A stretch of DNA of 64,000 nucleotides from an uncultured Rhodospirillales bacterium (GTDB lineage Bacteria > Pseudomonadota > Alphaproteobacteria > Acetobacterales > Acetobacteraceae), in NCBI GenBank assembly GCA_903823665.1, contig CAIJTR010000036.1:1-64000 (forward strand), written 5' to 3'. Below, one piece after another: positions 29,079-37,840 of the stretch. Position 1 is the first letter of the stretch. Each line of letters opens with the position of its first letter. A program made the position numbers and the translations under genes. Under the pieces are notes generated by a model, which worked only from the letters and a program-made list of their open reading frames with translations, ran no database searches and was not told where the DNA came from.

Positions 29079-31532
29079 ATGAACGCTCTTCATCCACGCC
29101 ATTCAAACGACCTGTTGGCGCGGGATGCGGTTGCGTCAAACGATCAGGACGATTTTACGGACTTGGTGCCGCTGCAGTTTCCAATGACATTCAGCGCCAC
29201 CACCTCGTTTTCGTTTCAGGTAGCGATGGCGGTGGTGTCGTCGAGTGATCTGGGGACCGCGTTGCTCACCGACATGACCAACAGCGTGGTCACGTTTGCG
29301 ACACCAGTCAATTACAACGCCGCAGCAAATGCGATCAACGCTATCACGGCGCAAACCACCTACAACGTGACCGGCGCCGGGATCAAAATCGGCATTCTAT
29401 CAGATAGCTTCAACATCAAAGGCGGCGAGAGTTCGGCTATCGCGAACGGCTATTTACCGTCCAATGTTACCATCTTGCAGGACGGTCCGGCCACGGGCGC
29501 AGATGAAGGCCAGGCAATGGCCGAGATCATCCATAGTATTGCTCCCGGCGCGTCGATTTATTTCTACAGCGCCGAAGACCCCACCGGCGGAAACAATGGC
29601 GAAACTGATTTTGCCAACGGCATTGCTGCATTAGTTGCGGCTGGATGTAACATTATTGTAGATGACGTATCTTATAGCAACGAGCCATTTTATCAAAATG
29701 CTGGGCCAATTACACTCGCTGCCGAGAAGGCTGTCAGCCAAGGCGTTGATTATTTCACTTCAGCTGGGAACTATGCCAGCAACTACTATGAAGGGACGTT
29801 CACTTCTGTTTCTGGTGTAACACTCCCTGCCGCCAATAATGGGACATCCAAAAATAACACGGTATCGGAGACCGGGACGGGCAGTGCGCAGACGCCTTAT
29901 GTCGAGGTCAATATCACCCCGTCCACGATAGTCAATTTTACCTTGGAATGGTCACAACCCTTCGCATCCACCGGTGGGGGGCATGGATCGAGCTACGGCA
30001 TCGAAGTGGAGTTCTTCGATAGTAACAAGAACTATCTCGGAACCTTCAACAATGGCTTTGCGATTGGCCAAGATCCGGTCGTGACCGGCACCTTCACGAA
30101 CTCATCGTCATCCTCAACCGTTTATATGGTGTTCGTTCAGAACGGCGGCGTTGCCAACGGTGCCACGTTCAAAATTTTGTTTGAAGACAACGGTGGCCAG
30201 ATCACCGGGGGGTCGTCATTCGGCACAGGTTCAGGGGCGATATTCGGCCATGCCCAAGGAACCGGGGTCAACGCCGTTGGAGCGATGAGTGTTTCAGCCG
30301 CGCCAAGCGGCACTCCAGAAGCGTTCTCAAGCACTGGTCCGGGCAGCATTATCTACAACACCGCAGGCCAGAAACTTACCACACCGGTTACTCCGGGAAC
30401 CCCGCAATATCTGGGACCTGATGGAAGCAGCACAACAATCTTCGACCCGTTCAACGGCACGTCCGCCGCAGCGCCCGCTGCCGCTGCCGTTGCGGCCCTA
30501 GTGCTGCAGGAGGATGCGAACCTCTCGACGAGTCAGGTCACAAGCCTGCTTAAATCCACGGCCACCACCGATGGCAGCCAACCTGCGAGCCTTGCAGGTT
30601 CGGGGCTGATCAACGCCAATGCAGCAGTGGCTGCAGCCGCTGCCCTTGTTGCGTGTTACTGCCCCGGGACACTCATCGAAACTGAAACTGGCGAACGGCC
30701 GATCGAGACCTTGGCCGTCGGTGACCTGGTCCGCACCGTGACCGGAGACATGCGCCCCATCCGCTGGATCGGACGACGCAGCTATAGCGAGCGGTTCGCG
30801 CGCCGAAATCCTGATCTATTGCCGGTGATTTTCCGCGCTGGCTCGCTCGAAAACGCAGTTCCGCGGCGTGATCTTATGGTCTCACCGCGGCACGCGATGT
30901 TCCTCGACGGCGTGCTGATCCAGGCCGTGGATCTGGTGAATGACGTGACCATTCTGTCGGCAACCCTCGGCGAGCGCGTTGACTACATCCACATCGAACT
31001 CGACAGCCACGATGTGATTTTGGCGGAGGGTGCTCCATCCGAGAGCTTCGTTGATGATGAAAGCCGGGAGATGTTCCTCAACGCAGCCGAATATCGGGCG
31101 CTCTATCCAGACGCGGTGAAGCAGTCGGCCGAATACTGCGCGCCTCGTATTGATGGCGGCCCACTCTTGCAGGCCGTTCGTAACCGGTTGGCCCACCGCG
31201 CGGGTCTTGCCACACCAGCCTTATCAACGGGCCCGATGATTGGTTATGTCGAGCTTATCGACAGCGGCATGGTACACGGCTGGGCGCAAAACACATCCCG
31301 GCCCAACACCCCGGTGTGTCTGGATGTGGTGCTTGATGGCGTCGTGATAGCCCAAACCCTTGCCAACCTCACCCGCCATGATCTTGCTGTTGCGCAATTC
31401 AGCAGCGCGCGGCATGGGTTTGAGGTTTACCTGCCGTTTGCCCTTGATGCGCGGCAGCGCCAAATGGTGGCAGTGCGCCGGTCGTGTGACCGGGAGGCAC
31501 TGCCCGCGCTGGCCACTGCGCGCGCGGCATAA
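29079..31532 (+). CDS. Divergent subtilase (S8-like) fused to a Hint domain and a C-terminal accessory module
   Basis: An 817-residue three-part protein. Residues ~95-520 form an S8-like peptidase domain with Asp109 (GILSDS), the oxyanion Asn231 (TSAGNYA) and the nucleophile Ser462 (NGTSAAAP). The position normally held by the HGT histidine reads DEGQ, with Glu143. Residues from Cys526 (CYCPGTLIETETGERPIE) to about 650 form a Hint domain like those of hedgehog and bacterial self-processing proteins, with SPRHAMFLDG. Residues ~722-808 form a module also present at the start of the next gene. There is no N-terminal signal peptide, so any export would need another route. Bacterial Hint domains can cleave the chain at the cysteine; that is inference here. 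Confidence 0.85.
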   Translation: MNALHPRHSNDLLARDAVASNDQDDFTDLVPLQFPMTFSATTSFSFQVAMAVVSSSDLGTALLTDMTNSVVTFATPVNYNAAANAINAITAQTTYNVTGAGIKIGILSDSFNIKGGESSAIANGYLPSNVTILQDGPATGADEGQAMAEIIHSIAPGASIYFYSAEDPTGGNNGETDFANGIAALVAAGCNIIVDDVSYSNEPFYQNAGPITLAAEKAVSQGVDYFTSAGNYASNYYEGTFTSVSGVTLPAANNGTSKNNTVSETGTGSAQTPYVEVNITPSTIVNFTLEWSQPFASTGGGHGSSYGIEVEFFDSNKNYLGTFNNGFAIGQDPVVTGTFTNSSSSSTVYMVFVQNGGVANGATFKILFEDNGGQITGGSSFGTGSGAIFGHAQGTGVNAVGAMSVSAAPSGTPEAFSSTGPGSIIYNTAGQKLTTPVTPGTPQYLGPDGSSTTIFDPFNGTSAAAPAAAAVAALVLQEDANLSTSQVTSLLKSTATTDGSQPASLAGSGLINANAAVAAAAALVACYCPGTLIETETGERPIETLAVGDLVRTVTGDMRPIRWIGRRSYSERFARRNPDLLPVIFRAGSLENAVPRRDLMVSPRHAMFLDGVLIQAVDLVNDVTILSATLGERVDYIHIELDSHDVILAEGAPSESFVDDESREMFLNAAEYRALYPDAVKQSAEYCAPRIDGGPLLQAVRNRLAHRAGLATPALSTGPMIGYVELIDSGMVHGWAQNTSRPNTPVCLDVVLDGVVIAQTLANLTRHDLAVAQFSSARHGFEVYLPFALDARQRQMVAVRRSCDREALPALATARAA

Positions 31533-31550
31533 GGCAGCCGGTCGAACATC

Positions 31551-33185
31551 GTGGCGCTCACCGGCTGGGTTGACAATCTCTCAATCGAGAGGATTGCAGG
31601 TTGGGCGTATGATGACGATACGCCGAATGTGCCGGTCACGCTCCTGATCACCGCAAACGATACCCTGCTGGCCCGCGTGCTCGCAGATAAACCACGATCC
31701 GACCTGCAGGCAGCGGGCTTTGGCGACGGACGACATGGTTTTGATGTTCACCTGACTGGCCTTTCGCCTCATGACCGGCATGTCATTGCCGTGCGCCGGG
31801 AAAGTGACGGCTTGGATCTTCAGCGCTCTCCAACCGTGGTAGAGCCGCAAAGCACGTTACAAAGCAGCCTACGCGATCACTGCGCCGCTCTCGTATCGGC
31901 GACCACCGAAGAAACCGATGTAGACGCCGCGTTGATTTTCCTGACCGAGCAGGTGGAAGCGCTGCTTCACAAACGGTCGGCACGCAGGAGCAAGCGGGTA
32001 GAGCGTGAGGCGCTCGCGCAGATCAAATGGCGTTGGACTGGAACCAGTGCCGCCCAGCCAAAGCCGCCCCGGCCTCTCCTGCCGCGCGCATTGGTGATTG
32101 ATGAACTGCCGCCCCGCGCTGGGCACGACGCTGGTTCCAACGCATTGCTATCGCACATGCAATCGCTTCGTAGGCTTGGCTTCGAGGTGGTATTTGCGTC
32201 AAGCGCGATGGAACCCGATCATGACGAGGTTTTGGAAAAGGCTGGCGTCGTGTGTTGCGCAAGGCCTTGGCATGGTTCGGTCGAAGAAGTGCTCTTGCGC
32301 GAACAACATTGCTTTGATGTGATCTATATGCACCGCGCAAGCGTGGCGTGGCGCTACGCCGCGATGGCCCGGCATTATCAGCCCAAGGCGCAGCTGATCT
32401 TCAGCGTGGCGGATCTTCATCATGTCAGGATCGCGCGTCAGGCCAAGGTGGAAGAGCGTCAGGAACTCCTCGCGGTGGCACGCCATTTTCAGACGATTGA
32501 GCAATATTCCGCGCTGAGTGCGAATGCCGTGATCACGCACTCAACCGAGGAAGCGGTCGTACTGCGCAAGCTTGCTCCGCAGGCAAAGGTGGTGGTGGTG
32601 CCGTGGATGGTGCCGCTGCAACCCACCGGGGTGCCGCTCGCTGAGCGCCACGGCATCGCATTCATCGGGCATTTTGCCCACATGCCTAACTTGGATGCGG
32701 CTTACCGTATCATTGATGAAATCATGCCGATGCTGCGGCTGACACATCCAGATATGGAATGTGCGCTGGTGGGCTCAAACATGCCAGAGCGCTTGCAGCA
32801 GCCCCTGCCCGGCATCGTCCCACGCGGGGGAGTTGCGCGTCTTGGGGATGTTTTCGACAGCGTCCGACTCACCGTTGCCCCATTGTCGTTTGGTGCCGGG
32901 GTAAAGGGGAAGGTGCTCGATAGCATGGCGGCTGGTGTGCCGTGCGTCTGCACCAGCATCGCAGTCGAGGGCATCGAGTTGCCGGATATCCTTCGCCAAC
33001 TCGTTGCAGACGACAATGTCGGCATCGTCCGGTCCGTGATGCGCCTGCATGACGATGCCGTGTTCAATCAAAAATGCCGTGACGCAGGGCTCACCTATAT
33101 CGCGGCACATTGTTCAGAGGAGCGAACCGACAATGGAATGCGTGATGCTGTAGGGCTACCCCCCAGCGGCATCACGCAAATCTGA
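31551..33185 (+). CDS. GT-B glycosyltransferase with N-terminal accessory module
   Basis: A 544-residue protein starting at GTG. Residues ~4-90 are the same GWA-type module that ends the preceding subtilase-Hint protein. A linker with a charged helix follows, and from about 180 a GT-B fold begins. The C-terminal donor-binding region has PLSFGAGVKGKVLDSMAAG and TSIAVEGIELP, characteristic of GT4-type glycosyltransferases. The donor and acceptor are unknown. It starts 18 bases after the subtilase stop, so the two are probably co-transcribed, with a weak ribosome site (AAGG 17 bases upstream). Confidence 0.82.
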   Translation: MALTGWVDNLSIERIAGWAYDDDTPNVPVTLLITANDTLLARVLADKPRSDLQAAGFGDGRHGFDVHLTGLSPHDRHVIAVRRESDGLDLQRSPTVVEPQSTLQSSLRDHCAALVSATTEETDVDAALIFLTEQVEALLHKRSARRSKRVEREALAQIKWRWTGTSAAQPKPPRPLLPRALVIDELPPRAGHDAGSNALLSHMQSLRRLGFEVVFASSAMEPDHDEVLEKAGVVCCARPWHGSVEEVLLREQHCFDVIYMHRASVAWRYAAMARHYQPKAQLIFSVADLHHVRIARQAKVEERQELLAVARHFQTIEQYSALSANAVITHSTEEAVVLRKLAPQAKVVVVPWMVPLQPTGVPLAERHGIAFIGHFAHMPNLDAAYRIIDEIMPMLRLTHPDMECALVGSNMPERLQQPLPGIVPRGGVARLGDVFDSVRLTVAPLSFGAGVKGKVLDSMAAGVPCVCTSIAVEGIELPDILRQLVADDNVGIVRSVMRLHDDAVFNQKCRDAGLTYIAAHCSEERTDNGMRDAVGLPPSGITQI

Positions 33186-33201
33186 CGCCAGAAGCCTCTG
33201 A

Positions 33202-33690
33202 TCAAGCGTTGCCAGCGGTCGGCGGCATGCGACGGCTCTGCCACAGAGCCACAAAGTCGATCGGCTGCAGGAAAACCGGTGGGAAGCCACCCTCACGCGT
33301 GATGTCGCTCAGCACGTTCCGGGCGAAGGGGAACAGCAGGCGTGGGCATTCAACAAGCAGAATCGGCTCCACCGACTCAGCCGGGATGCCATTCAGAGTA
33401 AATACGCCGCCGTAGGACAGCTCAGCGACAAACACGCGGGCTGATTCGGGGGAGGTGTCCGCACCGTCCTTCGCTTCTGCGCGAATAGCGAGCACCACTT
33501 CGAACACGTCCTGCCCTTCCTGAATGCGACGAGCTTGGACGTCCAGATTGATGTCCACCCGAGGCGGGGTGCGCAGTTGCGTATAGATCGCCGGCGCGCC
33601 CGGAACCTCAAAGCTAAGATCCTTGACGTACTGGATGTTCACAACCAAAGGCTGGACGGGAGCTTCGGCGGCAGTGGCGGTTTCAGACAT
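33202..33690 (-). CDS. secB: Protein-export chaperone SecB
   Basis: A 162-residue tetrameric chaperone. NIQYVKDLSFEVPGAP near the N-terminus and the C-terminal ECPRLLFPFARNVLSDITREGGFPP are the family signatures. It keeps precursors unfolded and delivers them to SecA. It follows the histidine phosphatase gene on the minus strand with a 39-base gap. The tim44-mltA group lies divergently, as in many alphaproteobacteria. Confidence 0.97.
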   Translation of the reverse strand: MSETATAAEAPVQPLVVNIQYVKDLSFEVPGAPAIYTQLRTPPRVDINLDVQARRIQEGQDVFEVVLAIRAEAKDGADTSPESARVFVAELSYGGVFTLNGIPAESVEPILLVECPRLLFPFARNVLSDITREGGFPPVFLQPIDFVALWQSRRMPPTAGNA

Positions 33691-33729
33691 CGATAATCTC
33701 CGTGAAAATCTCAGTGAATGGTGGAGCGG

Positions 33730-34284
33730 TCAGTGGCGCCAGCTGATTTCCGCAGGTGCGGGCTGGGTTGGATCATAGCGTAGGATCTGGCCGTTCATCA
33801 CGCTGGTGCCAGTGAGCGACAGAATGAACCCCCAATGGCTGACAACGAGGGTCCGGCTCCAATTCGGCAATGCTGCCATCTCAGCGCGAAACAGCGCGGC
33901 CCGGGCGATCACGTTGTCGGCCGGCTCCTCAATTTGCGGCCACCAGATCTCGTCGATATGGCTGAAATCGTGGTGCGGCCAGCCCCGCGCGAGATGAGAT
34001 GCCGGTGAGCCCACGTCACAGCTGAACGCGTAGCGCTCGGCCACGATCGGGTTGACGTAGACGGGAATGCCGAGCTTTGCCGCAACAGGTGCTGCTGTCT
34101 GGAGCGCACGGCTGTAAGGCGAGACGATGATGCGCTCGATGCCCTCATGCGTCAGCGCCTCGGCGGCCTGTTCAGCCTGGGAATGGCCAAGTTCGGTCAG
34201 CCTGGGATCGATGATCCCAGGGTCGCGCCTGGTGGCGGTGAACAGCAGGTTGAATTCGCTTTGGCCATGACGGAGCAGGATCAT
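33730..34284 (-). CDS. Histidine phosphatase (phosphoglycerate mutase-like) family protein
   Basis: A 184-residue enzyme starting MILLRHGQSEFN, where the RHG histidine is the phosphate acceptor. The second conserved histidine is in VVSHWGF. Substrates in this family range from phosphosugars to nucleotides and cannot be assigned. I start at ATG 34284 because the RHG motif normally lies within the first ten residues. A TTG at 34320 would add 12 residues. Neither has a convincing ribosome site. Confidence 0.88.
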   Translation of the reverse strand: MILLRHGQSEFNLLFTATRRDPGIIDPRLTELGHSQAEQAAEALTHEGIERIIVSPYSRALQTAAPVAAKLGIPVYVNPIVAERYAFSCDVGSPASHLARGWPHHDFSHIDEIWWPQIEEPADNVIARAALFRAEMAALPNWSRTLVVSHWGFILSLTGTSVMNGQILRYDPTQPAPAEISWRH

Positions 34285-34422
34285 GGCGGGGGTGATAGCC
34301 GGGCGAAACAATGCGTGCAATCCAGTCTGTCAGCCCGTGCGGCACGTTATACAGATGCGTTGTGATTGTGTGACGGCATCACTCTGCCTATGTGGAGGGT
34401 AGATGATGCGGTGGGGACTGTG

Positions 34423-35097
34423 ATGGACGGCGGATTTCCAATCGATCTGGTGCTGTTCGGCCTTGTGGCGGCATTCCTTGTGCTGCGATTGGTGAGCATT
34501 CTGGGCAAGCGCACTGGCTTCGAGCAACCAGCTGAGCGGGTGATACCTGAGCCCGCAGGACGCAGCGCGTCACCAGTGGCAGCGCCGTTGATCGACGGTG
34601 TGGCTGAGACTGTGGCAGGTGTTAGACGCGTGACACCCGCACCAGACAGCACGTTGGGCCAAAGCCTGGCGGCGATGGCACGCATTGATCGCAACTTTAC
34701 CCCAGAACGTTTTCTCGATGGGGCTGAGGCCGCTTTCCAGATTATCGTGAAGGCCTATGCCGAGGGCGAACGCAGAACCTTGCACCCGTTGCTTACCTCC
34801 GAAACTTATGCCGCGTTCGAGGAGGCCATTTCAGCTCGCGAGACGGAAGGCCATGTCCAAAAGACTGACATTCGCAGCGTCGAATCAGCTGTGATCACCC
34901 AGGCCGATCTGCACGGCACGAATGCCGTGATAGCGGTGCGCATCGTCTCCGATCAGGTTAACTTCACCGTGGACCAGCACGGCGCGCCAGTGTCCGGTGC
35001 GGATGCGGTGACCGAGATGACCGAGATCTGGAGCTTTGAACGTGATCTGGCGCAGTCCGACCCGGCGTGGCGGCTGGTAGCGGCACACAGCGCATGA
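34423..35097 (+). CDS. Tim44/TimA-domain inner-membrane protein
   Basis: A 224-residue protein with one N-terminal membrane helix (IDLVLFGLVAAFLVLRLV), a variable Pro/Ala linker and a C-terminal Tim44-like domain (LDGAEAAFQIIVKAYAEG, LLTSETYAAFEEAI). Bacterial members are thought to act at the inner membrane near protein export or envelope assembly, but their role is not settled. ATG 34423 follows GGGG with a spacing of eight. It is the first gene of a nine-gene plus-strand run and overlaps mltA by ATGA. Confidence 0.9.
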   Translation: MDGGFPIDLVLFGLVAAFLVLRLVSILGKRTGFEQPAERVIPEPAGRSASPVAAPLIDGVAETVAGVRRVTPAPDSTLGQSLAAMARIDRNFTPERFLDGAEAAFQIIVKAYAEGERRTLHPLLTSETYAAFEEAISARETEGHVQKTDIRSVESAVITQADLHGTNAVIAVRIVSDQVNFTVDQHGAPVSGADAVTEMTEIWSFERDLAQSDPAWRLVAAHSA

Positions 35098-36284
35098 GGC
35101 TGGCGTTTCTGGCGGTGATGGCCATCATTCTGTCGGGCTGCACGCCACCGCAGGATTTGCACACCGCACCCAACCCGAGTGCCGGCAAGCAGGTCATGGC
35201 GCTGGCCCCGGTGGGTTTTGGCGATGTGCCAGGCTGGAACGCGGATCATACCGGCGAAGCGTTGGCTGCCTTCGTTGCTGGCTGCGCACACATGAGCGGC
35301 ACACTTGGCGGCAATGGAACAGCGGCGGCGCTTGGCGGGTTGGCGGAGAACTGGAAGCAGGCGTGTGATGCAGCGCGCGAGGTTCCAAAGGCCAATGAAG
35401 TTCTGGCCCGAGCCTTCTTTGAGAAGCAATTTCAGGCCTATGCCATCACCGGCGATGGCAGCGATCAGGGCCTGTTCACCGGGTATTACGAGCCCGAGGT
35501 TCTTGGCTCCCGCAGCCCCGGCTCCGGCTATCCGGCAGCTTTGCTCAGCAAGCCGAATGACCTTGTGCAGATCGACCTGTCCGCTTTCGCCGACGATCTG
35601 AAGGGGCGGAAACTCGGCGGGCGGCTGCAATCAGGCAGTTTCGTGCCGTATTATGACCGGTCTGAGATCGCAGCCGGCGCTTTAAAAGGCAAGCGGCTGG
35701 AGCTGATCTGGCTTGCCAATGAGATCGACGCGTTTTTCCTGGAAATTCAGGGTTCAGGGAGGGTCCGACTTCCAGACGGGCGCGTGGCGCGCGTAACCTA
35801 TTCGGCTCAGAACGGTCGTCCCTATGTGCCAATTGGCAAGGTGCTCGCCGATCAGGGGGCCATTCCGCTTGATCAGGTTTCGCTGCAAACCATCCGCGCC
35901 TGGCTTGAGGGCCACCCGGCTGAGGCGCAGGGGGTGATGAACCGCAACCCGTCTTTCGTGTTCTTCCGCGAATTGATCAACACCCGGGCGGATCAGGGGC
36001 CACCGGGCGCATTGGGCGCACCGCTGACACCAGGGCGATCAATCGCCGTTGATCGCTCCTATCTGCCGTTGGGTGCCCCGGTGTTTGTTGACACCACCGA
36101 TGCTATCACAGGCGACAAGTTCCAGCGGTTGATGGTGGCGCAGGACCTTGGTGGTGCCATCAAGGGGCCGGTGCGGGCAGATATTTTCTTCGGCTGGGGT
36201 GAGGACGCAGAGGCGCATGCCGGGCATATGCGCCAGCAGGGACGGCAATTCCTGCTGCTGCCAAAGGCGGCGTCCGGTAACTGA
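35094..36284 (+). CDS. mltA: Membrane-bound lytic murein transglycosylase A
   Basis: A 396-residue lipoprotein. Its signal peptide ends in AIILSGC with the lipid cysteine at 16. The MltA domain follows (GLFTGYYEPEV, FFLEIQGSGRVRLPDGR), with the terminal 3D domain (AVDRSYLPLGAPVFVDT, AQDLGGAIKGPVRADIFFG) carrying the catalytic aspartate region. It cleaves peptidoglycan strands to anhydromuropeptides at the outer membrane. The start overlaps the tim44 stop, and the stop TGA shares its A with the ATG of the next gene. Confidence 0.95.
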   Translation: MRLAFLAVMAIILSGCTPPQDLHTAPNPSAGKQVMALAPVGFGDVPGWNADHTGEALAAFVAGCAHMSGTLGGNGTAAALGGLAENWKQACDAAREVPKANEVLARAFFEKQFQAYAITGDGSDQGLFTGYYEPEVLGSRSPGSGYPAALLSKPNDLVQIDLSAFADDLKGRKLGGRLQSGSFVPYYDRSEIAAGALKGKRLELIWLANEIDAFFLEIQGSGRVRLPDGRVARVTYSAQNGRPYVPIGKVLADQGAIPLDQVSLQTIRAWLEGHPAEAQGVMNRNPSFVFFRELINTRADQGPPGALGAPLTPGRSIAVDRSYLPLGAPVFVDTTDAITGDKFQRLMVAQDLGGAIKGPVRADIFFGWGEDAEAHAGHMRQQGRQFLLLPKAASGN

Positions 36285-37057
36285 TGCGGCTGATATGTGG
36301 CGACTGCCTGGAGGTTCTGCCAAACCTTGATGTCGCCTCCGTCGATGTCATCGTGACCTCACCGCCCTATAATATCGGGCTTGGCTACGAGGCCTATGAC
36401 GACCGCTTGGATGAGGCCGCCTATCTGAACTGGATGGTCGATGTGGCCACGGCCCTGCGCCGGGTGATGCAGCCGGGTGCGTCGTTCTTCCTCAATATCT
36501 CCGGTTCATCGACACGGCCTTGGCTGCCGTTTGAACTGATCGTGCGGCTGCGTTCGTTGTTCGTCCTTCAGAACCACATCACCTGGATCAAATCCATCAC
36601 TGCGGGGGACGACACGGTGGGGCATTTTAAGCCGGTGTCAGGCCAACGCTTTCTGCATCACGCACATGAACATATTTTTCATCTGACCTTGTCCGGCAAT
36701 GTAAAGCTCAACCGGCTGGCGATCGGTGTGCCTTATAAAGACAAATCCAACATCGCCCGACGCGGCCATGCGAGCGACCTACGCTGCCGGGGCAATACAT
36801 GGTTCATTCCCTACGATACCATCCAGCGCAAGGCGCAGAAGTTCAACCATCCTGGCACATTTCCCATCGACCTGCCGCGCTGGTGCATCCGCCTCCATGG
36901 CACGACGAACGCGGTGGTGCTCGACCCTTTCATGGGCACCGGTACAACAATGGTGGCAGCTCAACTTGAGGCATGCACTGGCGTAGGAATCGACGTGGAC
37001 CCGGCCTATGTCGAAATCGCCCACGCGCGACTGGCGCAAGCCGGGCAGGCCGCGTAA
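36284..37057 (+). CDS. Orphan beta-class DNA methyltransferase (N4-cytosine/N6-adenine)
   Basis: A 257-residue methyltransferase. The catalytic motif TSPPYNIG is at 25-32 and the SAM-binding motif DPFMGTGTT at 214-222. With the catalytic motif before the SAM motif, the order is that of the beta class. The intervening part (KLNRLAIGVPYKDKSNI, RGNTWFIPYDTI) is presumably target recognition. No restriction gene lies nearby, and its ATG overlaps the mltA stop by one base, so it belongs to a housekeeping transcript. It is not CcrM: that enzyme has a DPPY motif and is longer. The recognition sequence is unknown. Confidence 0.9.
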   Translation: MRLICGDCLEVLPNLDVASVDVIVTSPPYNIGLGYEAYDDRLDEAAYLNWMVDVATALRRVMQPGASFFLNISGSSTRPWLPFELIVRLRSLFVLQNHITWIKSITAGDDTVGHFKPVSGQRFLHHAHEHIFHLTLSGNVKLNRLAIGVPYKDKSNIARRGHASDLRCRGNTWFIPYDTIQRKAQKFNHPGTFPIDLPRWCIRLHGTTNAVVLDPFMGTGTTMVAAQLEACTGVGIDVDPAYVEIAHARLAQAGQAA

Positions 37058-37066
37058 TTTCGCTGC

Positions 37067-37840
37067 ATGACCATGAACACCCGCCCCCGCGTTGCCCTTT
37101 TCGTCACCTGCCTGGTCGATCTGCACCGGCCCAGCGTGGGATTTGCCGCCATCAAATTGCTAGAAGACGCAGGCTGCGACGTGGAAGTGCCACGCGCGCA
37201 AACGTGCTGTGGACAACCCGCCTATAACTCTGGCGACCGGGCAACGACGGCTAGCTTGGCCCGCGACTTCATTGATGCGTTCGCGGGTTATGACTACGTG
37301 GTTGTGCCGTCAGGCTCGTGCGGTGGCATGCTACGCACGCACATGCCCCATTTGTTCGATGATGATCCGAACACCCGTGCCTGCGCCGAGGTGCTCGCAG
37401 GCAAAACCTATGAACTCGTGAGCTTCCTCACCGATATCTGCGGTATAACGGAAGTGGCGGCGAGCATGACGGGCCGTGCCACCTATCATGACAGCTGCGC
37501 TGGTCTGCGCGAGCTTGGCGTCAAGGCACAGCCACGCACCCTGCTTGCGTCGGTGACCGGGCTGAGCATGGTTGAGATGAAGGAGCCGGAGATTTGCTGC
37601 GGATTCGGCGGCACGTTCTGCGTGAAATACCCTGAAATCTCCACGCGTATGGTCAGCGACAAAACGGCTGACATTGTGGCGACGGGTGCCGATACGCTGC
37701 TCGCTGGCGATATGGGTTGCCTGCTGAACATGGCGGGCCGCCTGTCACGCGAGGGCAGCAGCATCAAAGTGCGCCACGTGGCAGAGGTTCTCGCCAACAT
37801 GACCGGCAGCGTGCCTGCTATCGGCGAGAGCCGCTCCTGA
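37067..37840 (+). CDS. lutA: LutA/YkgE-type (Fe-S) L-lactate utilisation protein
   Basis: A 257-residue protein with two cysteine-rich CCG domains: TCCGQPAYN with VPSGSCGGM in the first half, and ICCGFGGTFCVKYPEIS in the second. LutA, LutB and LutC form the iron-sulfur L-lactate oxidation complex first described in Bacillus. It starts 9 bases after the methyltransferase. Unlike the usual lutABC order, a hydrolase gene lies between lutA and lutB. Confidence 0.93.
   Translation: MTMNTRPRVALFVTCLVDLHRPSVGFAAIKLLEDAGCDVEVPRAQTCCGQPAYNSGDRATTASLARDFIDAFAGYDYVVVPSGSCGGMLRTHMPHLFDDDPNTRACAEVLAGKTYELVSFLTDICGITEVAASMTGRATYHDSCAGLRELGVKAQPRTLLASVTGLSMVEMKEPEICCGFGGTFCVKYPEISTRMVSDKTADIVATGADTLLAGDMGCLLNMAGRLSREGSSIKVRHVAEVLANMTGSVPAIGESRS

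Noticed and set aside
36284-37057. CcrM (GANTC methyltransferase) as identity of the orphan methyltransferase
   Set aside because: The motif is TSPPY rather than DPPY, the protein is about 100 residues too short, and the C-terminal DNA-binding domain of CcrM is absent.
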